DNA from: Runella rosea
Lineage (GTDB): Bacteria > Bacteroidota > Bacteroidia > Cytophagales > Spirosomataceae
NCBI RefSeq assembly: GCF_003325355.1
Contig: NZ_CP030850.1
Span: forward strand, 2,294,001-2,358,000
Direction of reading: 5' to 3'
DNA: 64,000 bases
Below are positions 37,876 through 47,835 of this stretch, one piece after another. Each line of letters begins with the position of its first letter. Position 1 is the stretch's first letter. Below the pieces are notes generated by a model. The model was not told the origin of the DNA and made no database searches. It saw only the letters and a list, made by a program, of their open reading frames with translations. Made by a program: the position numbers and the translations under genes.

Positions 37876-39447
37876 CTACTCCCCTTTCCGCAATACCTTT
37901 CCAGCCCGTCGCCCCGTATGTTTTTCATTTTCTACAACCAATTCCCCGTTGACGATGACGTACTTCATCCCGCGTGAATATTGATGGGGACGGTCGTAGG
38001 TAGAAACATCAATGATGGTGTTTTCATCAAATACGAGTACATCGGCCACACGGCCAGATTGAAGCAGGCCTCGCTCTGCCAGCTTGAATTTTTGGGCGGG
38101 CAATGAAGTCATGCGGCGAATGGCTTCTTCCAAGGGGATGATTTTTTTTTGACGTACGTAGTAACCCAACACGCGGGCGTTGGTGCCGTAGCCGCGCGGG
38201 TGAGGCACACCAAAGTTATACACCCGAATGGAGGCATCGGAGGCAAACATATTTTGCGGATACCGCATGATGTTTTCGACGTCCCAATCGCCCATGCCGT
38301 GAAATACCATACTAGCCCCACCTTTGACGGCCATTTCCATGATGGTCTCGGCTTCAACGGTTGCTTTGTGTTTACGCCCTTTCAACAGGTTTATTTCTTC
38401 AATATTTTTACCATTGAGCGTGGTATCGGCGTCATAATAAGCCACTACGGCATAGGTAAAGTGATTTTGCTTACGACGTTTGAGCGTTGCCACCATTTCT
38501 TTCACCATACGCTTACGCGTGGCAGGATCGTTGACGCGTGCTTTGATGGAATCCAGGCCACCTGCCAACGCCCAACTTGGCAATAATGTATTTAGCCCAG
38601 TGCTGCTAGCCGTGTAAGGGTATTGGTCAATGGTGACGTCGATGCCTTCACGTCGGGCGTTTTCGACAGCCGCAATGGTCTCTTTGGAGCGTCCCCAGTT
38701 GTTTTGGCCGCTTACTTTAAAGTGCGAAATCTGAACAGGAATAGCAGCCTGTCGCCCGATATTGACGGCCTCTTCGATGGCGGTCAGGACTTCATCGCCT
38801 TCATAACGAATGTGCGAAGCATACACGCCGCCGTAGCGAGCCGCCACTTTGGCCAATCCCACCACTTCTTCGGTATTGGAATAGGTACCGGGTACGTAAA
38901 TCAGCCCCGTAGCCAGACCATAGGCACCGTCTTTCATAGCTTTTTCAACGATGGCTTCCATACGCTGTTGCTCCTCAGGGGTTGCAAACCGATTCGCCGT
39001 GCCCATCACCGCTTTCCGAACGTCATTGTGGCCAATCAACGACGCGACGTTAACCGATGTTTTGACACTGTCTAGTTGCTTAAAATACAAGCCTAAGTCT
39101 ACATTTGACAAACCGCAATTTCCCGTTACCACAGTGGTGACGCCATCATAAATGAAATTGTCGGCTGTAGGAAGTCGAAATTCATCTTCTTCAATGTGGG
39201 TGTGTACATCAATAAACCCCGGGCTAACAATCAGCCCTTTGGCATCCAATATTTTCTTGGCGGTGGCATTCGGCCATTGGCCAACGCGCGCAATCTTGCC
39301 ATTTTTGATGGCTACATCGCCGTAAAACCAAGCATTTCCAGTTCCATCTACGATTTTACCCCCGCGTATGAGTACATCATATTCTTGGGCAAAAGATGCC
39401 GTTGTTGTGAAGAAAACAAACGTGATGAGTGTAAAGAAAGGCTTCAT
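37876..39447 (-). CDS. N-acyl-D-amino-acid deacylase (D-aminoacylase family)
   Basis: A 523-aa exported amidohydrolase with a signal peptide (cleavage near ASFAQE). It should hydrolyse N-acyl-D-amino acids or related D-dipeptides. Motifs are DVLIRGGKIVDGTGN, VSPGFIDVHTHIEED (metal HxH), VVTGNCGLSNVDLG, ASHIRYEGDEVLTAI, IPVQISHFKVSG and the late FASDASIRVY. Its start is 142 bp from the next M14 gene on the same strand, separated by a terminator, so it is probably a separate unit. Confidence 0.9.
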   Translation of the reverse strand: MKPFFTLITFVFFTTTASFAQEYDVLIRGGKIVDGTGNAWFYGDVAIKNGKIARVGQWPNATAKKILDAKGLIVSPGFIDVHTHIEEDEFRLPTADNFIYDGVTTVVTGNCGLSNVDLGLYFKQLDSVKTSVNVASLIGHNDVRKAVMGTANRFATPEEQQRMEAIVEKAMKDGAYGLATGLIYVPGTYSNTEEVVGLAKVAARYGGVYASHIRYEGDEVLTAIEEAVNIGRQAAIPVQISHFKVSGQNNWGRSKETIAAVENARREGIDVTIDQYPYTASSTGLNTLLPSWALAGGLDSIKARVNDPATRKRMVKEMVATLKRRKQNHFTYAVVAYYDADTTLNGKNIEEINLLKGRKHKATVEAETIMEMAVKGGASMVFHGMGDWDVENIMRYPQNMFASDASIRVYNFGVPHPRGYGTNARVLGYYVRQKKIIPLEEAIRRMTSLPAQKFKLAERGLLQSGRVADVLVFDENTIIDVSTYDRPHQYSRGMKYVIVNGELVVENEKHTGRRAGKVLRKGE

Positions 39448-39495
39448 AAAGTGGGGTTAATATTAGGTTAAACGAAGAACGTAAAAAAACGGCGC

Positions 39496-39523
39496 AAAAA
39501 AAATTGGTCGGCCTTTCGACCAA
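39496..39523 (-). terminator. Terminator of the M14 peptidase gene
   Basis: On the minus strand a TTGGTCG/CGACCAA stem is followed by an eight-T tract (A-run at 39496-39503). It lies ~65 bp beyond the stop codon of the M14 gene at 39590. Confidence 0.85.
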
Positions 39524-39554
39524 CCAATTTATCATTTGTAGTAATGCAATTCTT

Positions 39555-39583
39555 GTAGGGGCAGGCCTTGCGTCTGCCCCTAC
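39555..39583. repeat. REP-like palindrome (GTAGGGGCAGGC type)
   Basis: A 12-bp stem (GTAGGGGCAGGC with GTCTGCCCCTAC, one G-T pair) and a CTTGC-type loop. It is the cleanest copy of a repeat that also appears at 33473 and, as a tandem variant, at 60490. It sits between the M14 stop and that gene's terminator. Confidence 0.8.
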
Positions 39584-39589
39584 GGTACT

Positions 39590-41407
39590 TTACAGGGTTT
39601 TGGAAACAATGCCTCCTTTGCGGCTGTCTACCTCAACGGTCCATTTGTCGGCTTTGCCCTTCACGATCCAGCGTACTTTCACGGAATTTCCGCCGCCCCC
39701 GAAACCGCCAAAACCGCCGCCTCCACCACCGCCACCAGATACGGTACCAGCAATGTTAGCTATTTCAATCGTTTGCGGGTTGTACTTTTGTTCTCTGGTA
39801 ATTCCCAGATCTTCATTTTCGACGATCATCCCTGCCAATACCTGTACATTTTTGAGCGTGATGTAATCGGGACGTTCGATTTTAAAGCGTAAATCATGCG
39901 CGGAGTGCGTCGGAATAGCGCGTTGGTTTTGCACCACCGCTGTTACTTCCGTCAGGCCATTGGCCAAGGCTTTAGTTTTAATATCAATGATTTCCAACTT
40001 AGGCATGTGGTAGGCATGAAGCATGGTAAAGGCCATGTTACGGTGTCCTTCTTCTTCCAACAAAAAGCCCGGCGTGTTACGAATGTAGTTACGTTTGGTT
40101 CCACCGATTTCAATATCGCCGTATTGTGGGTGTTTGATGGGTTTCCATTTTACGTAGCCGTCACCCAACAATAAAAACTTATCAAACTCCTCAAACTCAC
40201 TGTTTTGGTTGCGGTTTTCGGTAGAGTTTTTGTTGAACATCCGCCAAGATGTGTTGATTTCGTTGGAGAACATAAACACGCCGCGCCCCAGTCCAATCCA
40301 GTCAATTTCGCCACCATACACGGTATAAAGGTCTTTCCAAAGCACGTAGTACTTATACCCCGGAATCATTTTCTCACCCGTTTTCCCGATTACATCATAC
40401 ACGGCAATATCGGCTTGCGGTACGTACATGGCATCTTCTTCCGCCCCCGGAGGACGCAAAAACATCCCGCCGAAGTTGTGGTAACTTTGGGCACCTGCAA
40501 TATTGGGATGTGAGTAAAAGAATTTTTTCACGTTTTTTGTTTCGGGCAATGTTCCCGGATAAAAAAGCGCTCCACCCTGAATATAATCAGGCTGCCAGCC
40601 CCAACCCCAGTCGCGGTTAGGGTCGTATGCGCCAGGATTATCTTCATTAACACGTCCGTCACCATCATTGTCAATCCCCTCAAAACCAAGCATTTCGTAC
40701 TCTCCTTGCTCATCTGGCTTTGCCAAAATCATACGACCTGGAAAATCAGGATCTACTTTATACCGCCCCGTTGGAGATTTACGACGCATGGTCACGATGT
40801 TGCCATCACCATCCAAATCATCGTAAGAATCTTCATCCACCAAACCATCGCCGTCGTCGTCGAGCGGCATCATTCCTGAGCGCGATGAGCTGGTGGTGTT
40901 TGATTTGTAGATAAAATTTTCATGCGCATCGGGGTTAAGTGACGGCAATATGTAGAACGTACGACCTTTCAACATATCGGTCACAAAATCCATTTTTCCG
41001 AAACTTTCGGCCAAGTACCAAGCCGTGTACATGGCAAACTGTGTTCCCTGCAACTCATTGGCGTGAATGTTTCCGTCGATCCAGAAAGCAGGCTTACTTT
41101 CGGGTTTTCCGCTTTTAAAATCCGTAACGGTAATGACGTACATGTCACGCCCCTGAAACGATTTTCCAATGGATTCGTATTTGACCAAATCGGGGTACGC
41201 TTTGGCCAATTCTTGCATTAGTTTGTTGAACCCAGCGTAGTCCATGTAATAATTCCAACCCCATTTAACTTTAGGATTGGCGGGGGTTCCAATCGCCCGC
41301 ATACCGTTCAGGTCGGGGTCAGTTTGGGGTGCGGTTTGTGCAAAAGCGTTGACCGCTAAAGTGCAGCAAACGAGTGCATATATGAATGAGTGAATGTATT
41401 TTTTCAT
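39590..41407 (-). CDS. Secreted M14 zinc carboxypeptidase
   Basis: A 605-aa exported metallopeptidase with a signal peptide (cleavage near NAFAQT). The catalytic set is present: zinc HxxE in GNIHANE (His115, Glu118), the substrate-Arg region DPNRDWGW, the third zinc His in AQSYHNFGG and the likely catalytic Glu in MFSNEINTSW. Two Asp-rich EF-hand/dockerin-like loops (DDDGDGLVDED and DLDGDG; then DNDGDGRVNED) suggest calcium binding within the peptidase domain. A C-terminal domain carries a poly-Gly patch. It lies directly downstream of its catalytically altered paralogue. Confidence 0.92.
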   Translation of the reverse strand: MKKYIHSFIYALVCCTLAVNAFAQTAPQTDPDLNGMRAIGTPANPKVKWGWNYYMDYAGFNKLMQELAKAYPDLVKYESIGKSFQGRDMYVITVTDFKSGKPESKPAFWIDGNIHANELQGTQFAMYTAWYLAESFGKMDFVTDMLKGRTFYILPSLNPDAHENFIYKSNTTSSSRSGMMPLDDDGDGLVDEDSYDDLDGDGNIVTMRRKSPTGRYKVDPDFPGRMILAKPDEQGEYEMLGFEGIDNDGDGRVNEDNPGAYDPNRDWGWGWQPDYIQGGALFYPGTLPETKNVKKFFYSHPNIAGAQSYHNFGGMFLRPPGAEEDAMYVPQADIAVYDVIGKTGEKMIPGYKYYVLWKDLYTVYGGEIDWIGLGRGVFMFSNEINTSWRMFNKNSTENRNQNSEFEEFDKFLLLGDGYVKWKPIKHPQYGDIEIGGTKRNYIRNTPGFLLEEEGHRNMAFTMLHAYHMPKLEIIDIKTKALANGLTEVTAVVQNQRAIPTHSAHDLRFKIERPDYITLKNVQVLAGMIVENEDLGITREQKYNPQTIEIANIAGTVSGGGGGGGGFGGFGGGGNSVKVRWIVKGKADKWTVEVDSRKGGIVSKTL

Positions 41408-41452
41408 TGTTTTTACAATTAACGGATAACAAATAACGATTAACAGAAAGGC

Positions 41453-43213
41453 CTACTTCAACGTCACATCTGCTGACTTTACCCCTGCCGTAGGACATCC
41501 CGTTTCAATGGTCAATTTACCAGTTCCCGACACCAACCACGTGTATTCTTCCGACTCATCAGAAGCAAGCGCAGCACGCAGGTTCAGGCGTTTACCCGAC
41601 ACAATGGCCTGTCCAGCCCCCAATTTAAGTTCGGTTTTTACTTTCTGAACAAAGCGAACACGGTCGCCGATTTCGGCGTAGGTTGGCATCAATCCTTTAT
41701 TGATAACGGTTGCCGTGATACGCGTCAAGCCGTTACCTAGGGATTCCGTTTTTACATTTACCAATTGAATTTCAGGCATCTGCGCCCCCAATCCGGTCAG
41801 GAATTTCACATGCTTATCGGCAGCAGCGGTCAAATAAGAAACTGGTGGGTTCAATTTAGAGAAAGGAACAATCCCGCCTACTTCCACTTTTTGGCCGGGG
41901 AAATCAGGGTGTTGAATGGTTTTCCAATCCACGTACACACCCGTCAATTTTTCTTTGTCTGCCCACTTCAGAAAACGGGCATCATCTTCACTTGCATTGG
42001 CCGTGCTTGTTGCTGCGGCAGCAGCACCACCACCGCCCATGCGTCCACCACCGCCAGCAGGGCCGCCTGTGGCAGCAGGTGCAGTTGGCGAGGGAGTAGT
42101 TGGAGCCGTTGCTGCGGCTCTTCTGGTCGTATCTCTGGGGGCTTCTACTTTAGGAGTCCACCAGCCCGGTGTCGTAAAGCTATAACGACCCGCGTGGTAA
42201 TAGGCCGTTTGGGAGAAATTTCCGCGTGTTTGCGGCATGGTCGGTGCGTCTTTCAAAGCCGTACGACCATTGTATAATTTTGACACCTGCTCCATCGCTT
42301 TGGCATCTTTGGCAAGTGGTCCAGTCAAAATCCGACGAGCCACTTTTGCCGCATCAAAACGCGGTGCTTCGCTCAAGTTGTTGTTGGGGCCAAAGGTAAG
42401 AACCGCAAAAATATTGGGGGCACGATACAGGAAATCCAGTAAAGCGCGCACTTCTGGCTCAGAAGCGGCGTGTTCGCCCGAACCAGTTGTAAATATCTGA
42501 TAATCAAACGTAAAGTTCTTCTCTGGGTTTACACCACCAGCGCCATCCTCGTTGTATACCCCATCTTTATCGTTATCAATGCCTTCCGTATAAACCAAAT
42601 ATTTACCGCTTTCCCCCTTGGAAGGGTCAGCTTTGACCAGAATCCGCGGGTCTTCTTTGCTCGCTACGTAGGTTCCAGCCGCATCTTCTACGCGAATCCA
42701 CGACACAACGCCATCGCCGTTGAGGTCCTCAAATGGATCTTCATCAACACGACCATCGCGGTCGTCGTCAGTTTTGGAGTCATTTGTTGTACGTTCGTAC
42801 TTGAGTTTAGCCGAAAACTGCTCCTGTGCGTCGGGGTTCATGCTGGGCAGAAAATAAAAGGTTTTGGTTTCCAACAGCTTAGCCACACTGTCAGCATTGG
42901 CTGCTCCGAGCATTTTTTCGGCCGTTTGGATGGCCAATTCACTACCTGCCAAGTGGGTACCGTCCAGCCCAGCAACGATAAGAATGGCTGGTTTTTTGGT
43001 GGCATCCCCTTTCCCTAAAGTAAGAAGCCAAAGGTCGCGACCGCCGGCACTTTTACCGATGGAACTCACCGAAGCCAATGCGTTGAACTTTGTCGAGAGG
43101 TTTTTAAGTCTGCCGGAGAGTTGTGCGTGGCTATTGTACGTTGTTTGCGCTTCCAAAGTCTGCGCAACACACGCCAATGCCAGTACCCCTCCATAGAGTA
43201 ATTGACGAATCAT
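41453..43213 (-). CDS. M14 peptidase paralogue predicted to be catalytically inactive
   Basis: A 586-aa secreted protein homologous over its full length to the neighbouring M14 enzyme, including the Asp-rich calcium-type loops (DDDRDGRVDED, DLNGDG, DNDKDGVYNED) and a C-terminal domain. In an ungapped alignment of the zinc site, His and Glu of HxxE become Asp84 and His87 (GLDGTHLAG). The third zinc His becomes Gly (TFGPNNN) and the substrate Arg becomes Lys (NPEKN). The Ca/propeller-like scaffold is kept, so a binding or chaperone role is more likely than peptidase activity. It has a long Ala/Pro/Gly-rich low-complexity segment (~residues 365-405). Confidence 0.88.
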   Translation of the reverse strand: MIRQLLYGGVLALACVAQTLEAQTTYNSHAQLSGRLKNLSTKFNALASVSSIGKSAGGRDLWLLTLGKGDATKKPAILIVAGLDGTHLAGSELAIQTAEKMLGAANADSVAKLLETKTFYFLPSMNPDAQEQFSAKLKYERTTNDSKTDDDRDGRVDEDPFEDLNGDGVVSWIRVEDAAGTYVASKEDPRILVKADPSKGESGKYLVYTEGIDNDKDGVYNEDGAGGVNPEKNFTFDYQIFTTGSGEHAASEPEVRALLDFLYRAPNIFAVLTFGPNNNLSEAPRFDAAKVARRILTGPLAKDAKAMEQVSKLYNGRTALKDAPTMPQTRGNFSQTAYYHAGRYSFTTPGWWTPKVEAPRDTTRRAAATAPTTPSPTAPAATGGPAGGGGRMGGGGAAAAATSTANASEDDARFLKWADKEKLTGVYVDWKTIQHPDFPGQKVEVGGIVPFSKLNPPVSYLTAAADKHVKFLTGLGAQMPEIQLVNVKTESLGNGLTRITATVINKGLMPTYAEIGDRVRFVQKVKTELKLGAGQAIVSGKRLNLRAALASDESEEYTWLVSGTGKLTIETGCPTAGVKSADVTLK

Positions 43214-43415
43214 AAAGTTTGGTTTTTAGTGTTTAGTCTGATGCAGGAAAACAGGCGTAGAAAGTCACAGATAGTATTCACCGTGCTTTTTATCATTCCC
43301 CTTACACACCATTGACAAGGCAAGTTAGCTAAGAAACTTTATACCCAATAGTTTGTTGTACTTTTGAGCGATAAAAACCGAAATTTCAGAGAGGTAACCG
43401 ATAGTTTTGCGAACA

Positions 43416-44390
43416 ATGTCTTTTTTTAAACTCAATTCCGTTTCAAAAATATACCAACAACAATGGGTCGTCAAAGAAGTTAGCTTTACGCTTTCTGAAG
43501 GTGAAATCTTTGGTTTACTGGGCGAAAGCGGCTCTGGCAAAAGTACCTTACTCCGCATTGCGGCGGGATTATTGGACCCCGACGCAGGAGACGTTTGGCT
43601 TCAGGGACAAAAATTGCGCCTTGCCAGCGACCAGCTCATTCCAGGCCATCCCGACATCAAAATTGTTCATCAAGATTATAACCTTTCGGCACCGTTGACG
43701 GTCCGAGAGAACATAAATTACGCGTTGCGGTACTACGAAAAAACCTACCGCGACGAACGGGTGGACGAGTTACTCCAGCTTTGTCAACTGGAATCCGTGG
43801 CCGAACATCCCGCCAAATCACTCTCTGGCGGCGAAAAACAGCGCACCGCCATTGCCCGTGCTCTGGCCGAAGAAGCCAAAGTATTGCTGTTGGATGAGCC
43901 TTTTGCCCATTTGGATCTCCCCAACCGCCGCCGCCTCACCGAAACCATTCGAGAGTTGGCCGAACAAACGGGCATTGCCTGCATTTTTGTCACACACGAT
44001 GCCAACGATGCCCTCAGCCTCTCTACGCGCATGGGCATTTTACAACACGGAAATTTGATTCAGCTCGGTACGCCAGAAATTATTTATCATTCACCCGCTG
44101 ATGCCTACGTGGCCGAACTGACGGGAGAGATAAATCTGTTGGGCGCTGATTTTTTAAAAAACGATGTCCATTCCCGTCTCCCCGATGGCCGCATCGCCGT
44201 TCGGCCCGAAAAACTCACGCTCTCCTTTTCGCCCACCATTTATGGGGTAGAAAGTGTGGTAAAACGCGTTGTATTTGAAGGTAGTCACTACAAAATATAC
44301 CTTCAAGCCGGGCACCAACTGCTCAAAGTCTATCATCATGAAGTGGTGCCTTTAGGTAAATCAGTCTTTGTTGATTTCCGTACTTTCTAA
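43416..44390 (+). CDS. ABC transporter ATP-binding protein
   Basis: A 324-aa ABC ATPase starting at the ATG at 43416. Walker A is GESGSGKST, the Q-loop VHQDYNLS, the signature LSGGEKQRT, Walker B VLLLDEP and the H-loop FVTHDAND. A ~90-residue C-terminal TOBE-like region follows (RIAVRPEKLTLSF), as in ions/spermidine/sugar importers of the PotA/CysA/FbpC group. No permease or binding protein is adjacent, so its transporter partners must be elsewhere. Confidence 0.9.
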   Translation: MSFFKLNSVSKIYQQQWVVKEVSFTLSEGEIFGLLGESGSGKSTLLRIAAGLLDPDAGDVWLQGQKLRLASDQLIPGHPDIKIVHQDYNLSAPLTVRENINYALRYYEKTYRDERVDELLQLCQLESVAEHPAKSLSGGEKQRTAIARALAEEAKVLLLDEPFAHLDLPNRRRLTETIRELAEQTGIACIFVTHDANDALSLSTRMGILQHGNLIQLGTPEIIYHSPADAYVAELTGEINLLGADFLKNDVHSRLPDGRIAVRPEKLTLSFSPTIYGVESVVKRVVFEGSHYKIYLQAGHQLLKVYHHEVVPLGKSVFVDFRTF

Positions 44391-44515
44391 AATCGAAGAA
44401 TGATAAGGTAGAATACAAGAAAGTAGAGATAAATCGCCTGCGTACAATGGGGAAATAGATTTGGGGAGCATTACAAATATGCGTAATTTCCCGCACAACT
44501 AAATGACCCTTCATC

Positions 44516-47500
44516 ATGCGATTTCTACCCTTTCTAGCGTTGTTAGCTGGTTTTTGGGGCAACGGTAGCCACACCTCCGCGCAAGGCACTCGTCTGCTGC
44601 GCCAACCGACCGTCAGCGACCGCGCCATTGTCTTTGTGTATGCCGACGACCTTTGGCTCGTTGACCGCGACGGCGGCAATGCCCAACGCCTCACCACCCA
44701 CGAAGGCACCGAATCTCTCCCTCATTTTTCGCCCGACGGCAGCCTAATTGCTTTTTCGGCTCAGTACGCGGGCAATACCGATGTGTACGTTATTCCTGCC
44801 AGTGGCGGCGAACCCAAACGCCTCACGTGGCATCCAGGAGAAGACGCCGTGCAGGGCTGGACGCCCGACGGGCAAAGTGTCGTTTTTCGTTCGGGGCGCA
44901 GTGGCTATCCAACCGCCATCGCTAAGTTTTTCAAAGTCAACATCAAGGGCGGATTTCAGGAAGAACTGCCCATTCCACAAGCCCACGCGGGAGAGATTTC
45001 AGCCGATGGCCAAATGGCGGCCTACCAAACCATCGGCTTTTGGGACCCCGAATGGCGTAATTATCGCGGCGGACAGGCCCAACCCATCTGGATTGTGGAC
45101 TTAAAAACCCTTACGCTTAAAACTACTCCCCAAACCGACCGCGAGCGCCATACCGACCCCGTTTGGTACAAAGACATGGTCTATTTTCTCTCTGAGCGCG
45201 ATTATGCCAACAATATTTGGTCGTTCAACCCCAAAACCAATGAGCTGAAGCAGGTCACCTTTCACAAAGATTTTGACGTAAAAAGTCTGGATGCTTCCAA
45301 TGACCGCATCCTGTATGAACAGGGAGGCTACCTCCACCTACTCGACCCGCAAACTGGACAAGCCAAACAATTGATAATCAACGTACAGGGAGATTTTACG
45401 TGGGCATTGCCGCGTTGGCAAGATGTGCGCCCGTCGGCCCTGTTGAATGCGTCCCTTTCTCCCACGGGCAAACGGGCTTTGTTTGAATACCGAGGCGATA
45501 TTTTTACCGTTCCCAAAGAAAACGGCGATTGGCGCAACATCAGCCACAGCCCCGGCGCCGCCGACCGCTCGCCCGTGTGGTCGCCCAATGGTCAGAAGAT
45601 TGCTTGGTTTTCGGATGCCAGCGGTGAATATCAGTTGATGATTTCGGATCAAGAAGGACTCGAAAAACCGCGCGCAGTGGCCTTGCCCACTCCCACATTT
45701 TACTTTAAACCCCAGTGGTCGCCCGACAGCAAATACATTTCGTATACCGACACGGATTATAATTTATGGGTTATTGAAATTGACGGCGGCCAACCCAAAA
45801 AGATTGATACCGAGCGTTTCGCGCACCCAAATCGCAGTCTGAACCCCGTTTGGTCACCAGATAGCAAATGGATTGCCTACGCCCGTATTTTGGACAATCA
45901 GCACAAAGCCATCAAAGTCTATAACCTTGAAACGGGCCAAACGCATCAATTGACCGACGGCATGTCAGACGCCATTTCGCCCGTGTGGGATGCCAGCGGA
46001 AAGTATTTGTATTTTTTAGCAAGTACTAATTTTGCGCTAAACACGGGCTGGCTCGACATGAGTTCATACCAAATGCCCGTTACCCGTGGTGTATACATGA
46101 TTGTTTTGGCAAAAGGCGACCCCTCTCCTTTTCTGCCCAAAAGTGACGAAGAAATCGTAGAAAAAATCGAAAAGAAAGAAGAGCCTCCCACCGACGACAA
46201 GTCCAAGAAAACGGATAAAAAAGGCAAAGAAGCGCCCAAAAAGGACGAAAAAACAGAGCCCAAAAAAGGAATTGTGGTAAAAATAGATTTGGACGGCCTT
46301 GACCAACGCATTCTGGCATTGCCCAAAGTTGCGGTAAAAGATTATGACCAGATCATTGAAGGCCCAGAAGGTTCTCTGTTTTTTACCGAAAATATCCCCG
46401 ACCAGCCTGGCTTTATTCTCCATAAATATACCCTCAAAGACCAGAAAAACGAAGATTTTTTGAAGGGCATTCAATACGCCGTTACCGCGCACGACCGCAA
46501 GAATTTGCTGTATCGCAGCGAAGGTTCATGGGGCATTATAGCCACCGCCAATCCCCCTAAACCGGGCGATGGAAAGCTGAACATGGCAGGCATGAAAATT
46601 CAGATTGACCCTAAAGCCGAATATAAGCAAATCTTCCGCGAAGGCTGGCGCTATCAGCGGGACTTCCTGTACGTAAACAACACCCACGGCGCTCCTTGGA
46701 ACGATGTGTATCAATGGTATTCCCCTTGGATTGACCACGTTCGCCACCGCACCGATCTCAATTACGTAGTCGATATTTTGGGCGGAGAAATTGCCGTAGG
46801 GCACTCCTATACCTCAGGTGGCGATTTTCCTACCTTGGACAACAACAATCCTGCGGGACTTTTGGGCGCAGATTTTAGCATTGAAAACGGATTGTATCGC
46901 CTAAAAACCATTTTTACGGGCGAAAACTGGAACCCTGAATTACGCGCTCCGCTCTCCGGCCCGGGCATCGACGTCAAAGAAGGTGATTATCTGTTGGAAA
47001 TCAACGGCGTGCCCCTTACGGCAGAGATGGATATTTATGGTTTATTGGAAGGAACGGCCAATCGTCAAATCAAAATTCGTGTAGGTGCTACGACCTACTT
47101 AAAAACTGCTAAATTGATTACGGTCGTACCCATTGCCAATGAAGCACAGCTCCGCACTCGCGCGTGGGTAGAAGGCAATCGTCGCAAGGTATCCGAACTT
47201 TCCAACGGCCAGTTGGCCTACGTATGGATTCCCAATACGGGCAATGGTGGCTACGAGTATTTTAACCGTTATTATTTTGCCCAACAGGATAAAAAGGGGG
47301 CAGTGATTGACGAGCGTAACAACGGCGGCGGTTCAGCAGCAGACTATATTGTGGATGTTTTGGCCCGAAAATTACAAGGATATTTCAACAGTCGCGCCAA
47401 TGACCATAAGCCATTCACCACGCCAATGGCAGGACTTTGGGGCCCTAAAGTAATGATTATCAATGAGCGCGCTGGCTCTGGGGGTGATTTGATGCCGTTC

Positions 47501-47830
47501 TTGTTCCGCCAAGCCAAAGTCGGTCCGTTGGTAGGCACCCGTACCTGGGGAGGGTTGGTCGGAACATGGGACACCCCGCCCTTTATCGACGGTGGTCGCA
47601 TGGTAGCGCCTCGCGGTGGTTTTTATGATGTGGACGGAAAATGGTCGGTAGAAGGAGAAGGCATTGCGCCCGATGTGGAGGTTCACCAAGACCCCGCCAA
47701 AGTAGCCAAGGGAGAAGACCCGCAACTGGAAAAATCGGTACAGGTAGCGTTGGAATTGTTGAAGACGCAAGGCGTAACGCTCAAACCAGAGCCAGAAGCA
47801 CCTATTCGATATAAAAGACCACAGAAGTAG
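44516..47830 (+). CDS. Tricorn-protease-like S41 peptidase
   Basis: An 1104-aa exported protein with a signal peptide (residues 1-22). Domains in order: WD40/TolB-like propeller repeats (residues ~25-500, for example FSPDGSLIAFSA, WSPNGQKIAWFSD, WSPDSKWIAYARI), a Lys/Glu-rich linker (~535-580), a tricorn C1-like helical part, a PDZ domain around DVKEGDYLLEINGVPL and an S41 serine peptidase with the catalytic Ser in NERAGSGGDLMP. It is expected to degrade peptides in the periplasm. It is the last gene before the accessory island. Confidence 0.93.
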   Translation: MRFLPFLALLAGFWGNGSHTSAQGTRLLRQPTVSDRAIVFVYADDLWLVDRDGGNAQRLTTHEGTESLPHFSPDGSLIAFSAQYAGNTDVYVIPASGGEPKRLTWHPGEDAVQGWTPDGQSVVFRSGRSGYPTAIAKFFKVNIKGGFQEELPIPQAHAGEISADGQMAAYQTIGFWDPEWRNYRGGQAQPIWIVDLKTLTLKTTPQTDRERHTDPVWYKDMVYFLSERDYANNIWSFNPKTNELKQVTFHKDFDVKSLDASNDRILYEQGGYLHLLDPQTGQAKQLIINVQGDFTWALPRWQDVRPSALLNASLSPTGKRALFEYRGDIFTVPKENGDWRNISHSPGAADRSPVWSPNGQKIAWFSDASGEYQLMISDQEGLEKPRAVALPTPTFYFKPQWSPDSKYISYTDTDYNLWVIEIDGGQPKKIDTERFAHPNRSLNPVWSPDSKWIAYARILDNQHKAIKVYNLETGQTHQLTDGMSDAISPVWDASGKYLYFLASTNFALNTGWLDMSSYQMPVTRGVYMIVLAKGDPSPFLPKSDEEIVEKIEKKEEPPTDDKSKKTDKKGKEAPKKDEKTEPKKGIVVKIDLDGLDQRILALPKVAVKDYDQIIEGPEGSLFFTENIPDQPGFILHKYTLKDQKNEDFLKGIQYAVTAHDRKNLLYRSEGSWGIIATANPPKPGDGKLNMAGMKIQIDPKAEYKQIFREGWRYQRDFLYVNNTHGAPWNDVYQWYSPWIDHVRHRTDLNYVVDILGGEIAVGHSYTSGGDFPTLDNNNPAGLLGADFSIENGLYRLKTIFTGENWNPELRAPLSGPGIDVKEGDYLLEINGVPLTAEMDIYGLLEGTANRQIKIRVGATTYLKTAKLITVVPIANEAQLRTRAWVEGNRRKVSELSNGQLAYVWIPNTGNGGYEYFNRYYFAQQDKKGAVIDERNNGGGSAADYIVDVLARKLQGYFNSRANDHKPFTTPMAGLWGPKVMIINERAGSGGDLMPFLFRQAKVGPLVGTRTWGGLVGTWDTPPFIDGGRMVAPRGGFYDVDGKWSVEGEGIAPDVEVHQDPAKVAKGEDPQLEKSVQVALELLKTQGVTLKPEPEAPIRYKRPQK

Positions 47831-47835
47831 ATAAT

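Noticed and set aside
45946-46492. Minus-strand frames inside the tricorn gene rich in Phe and Ser
   Set aside because: They are antisense shadows of the Lys/Glu-rich linker of the protease.
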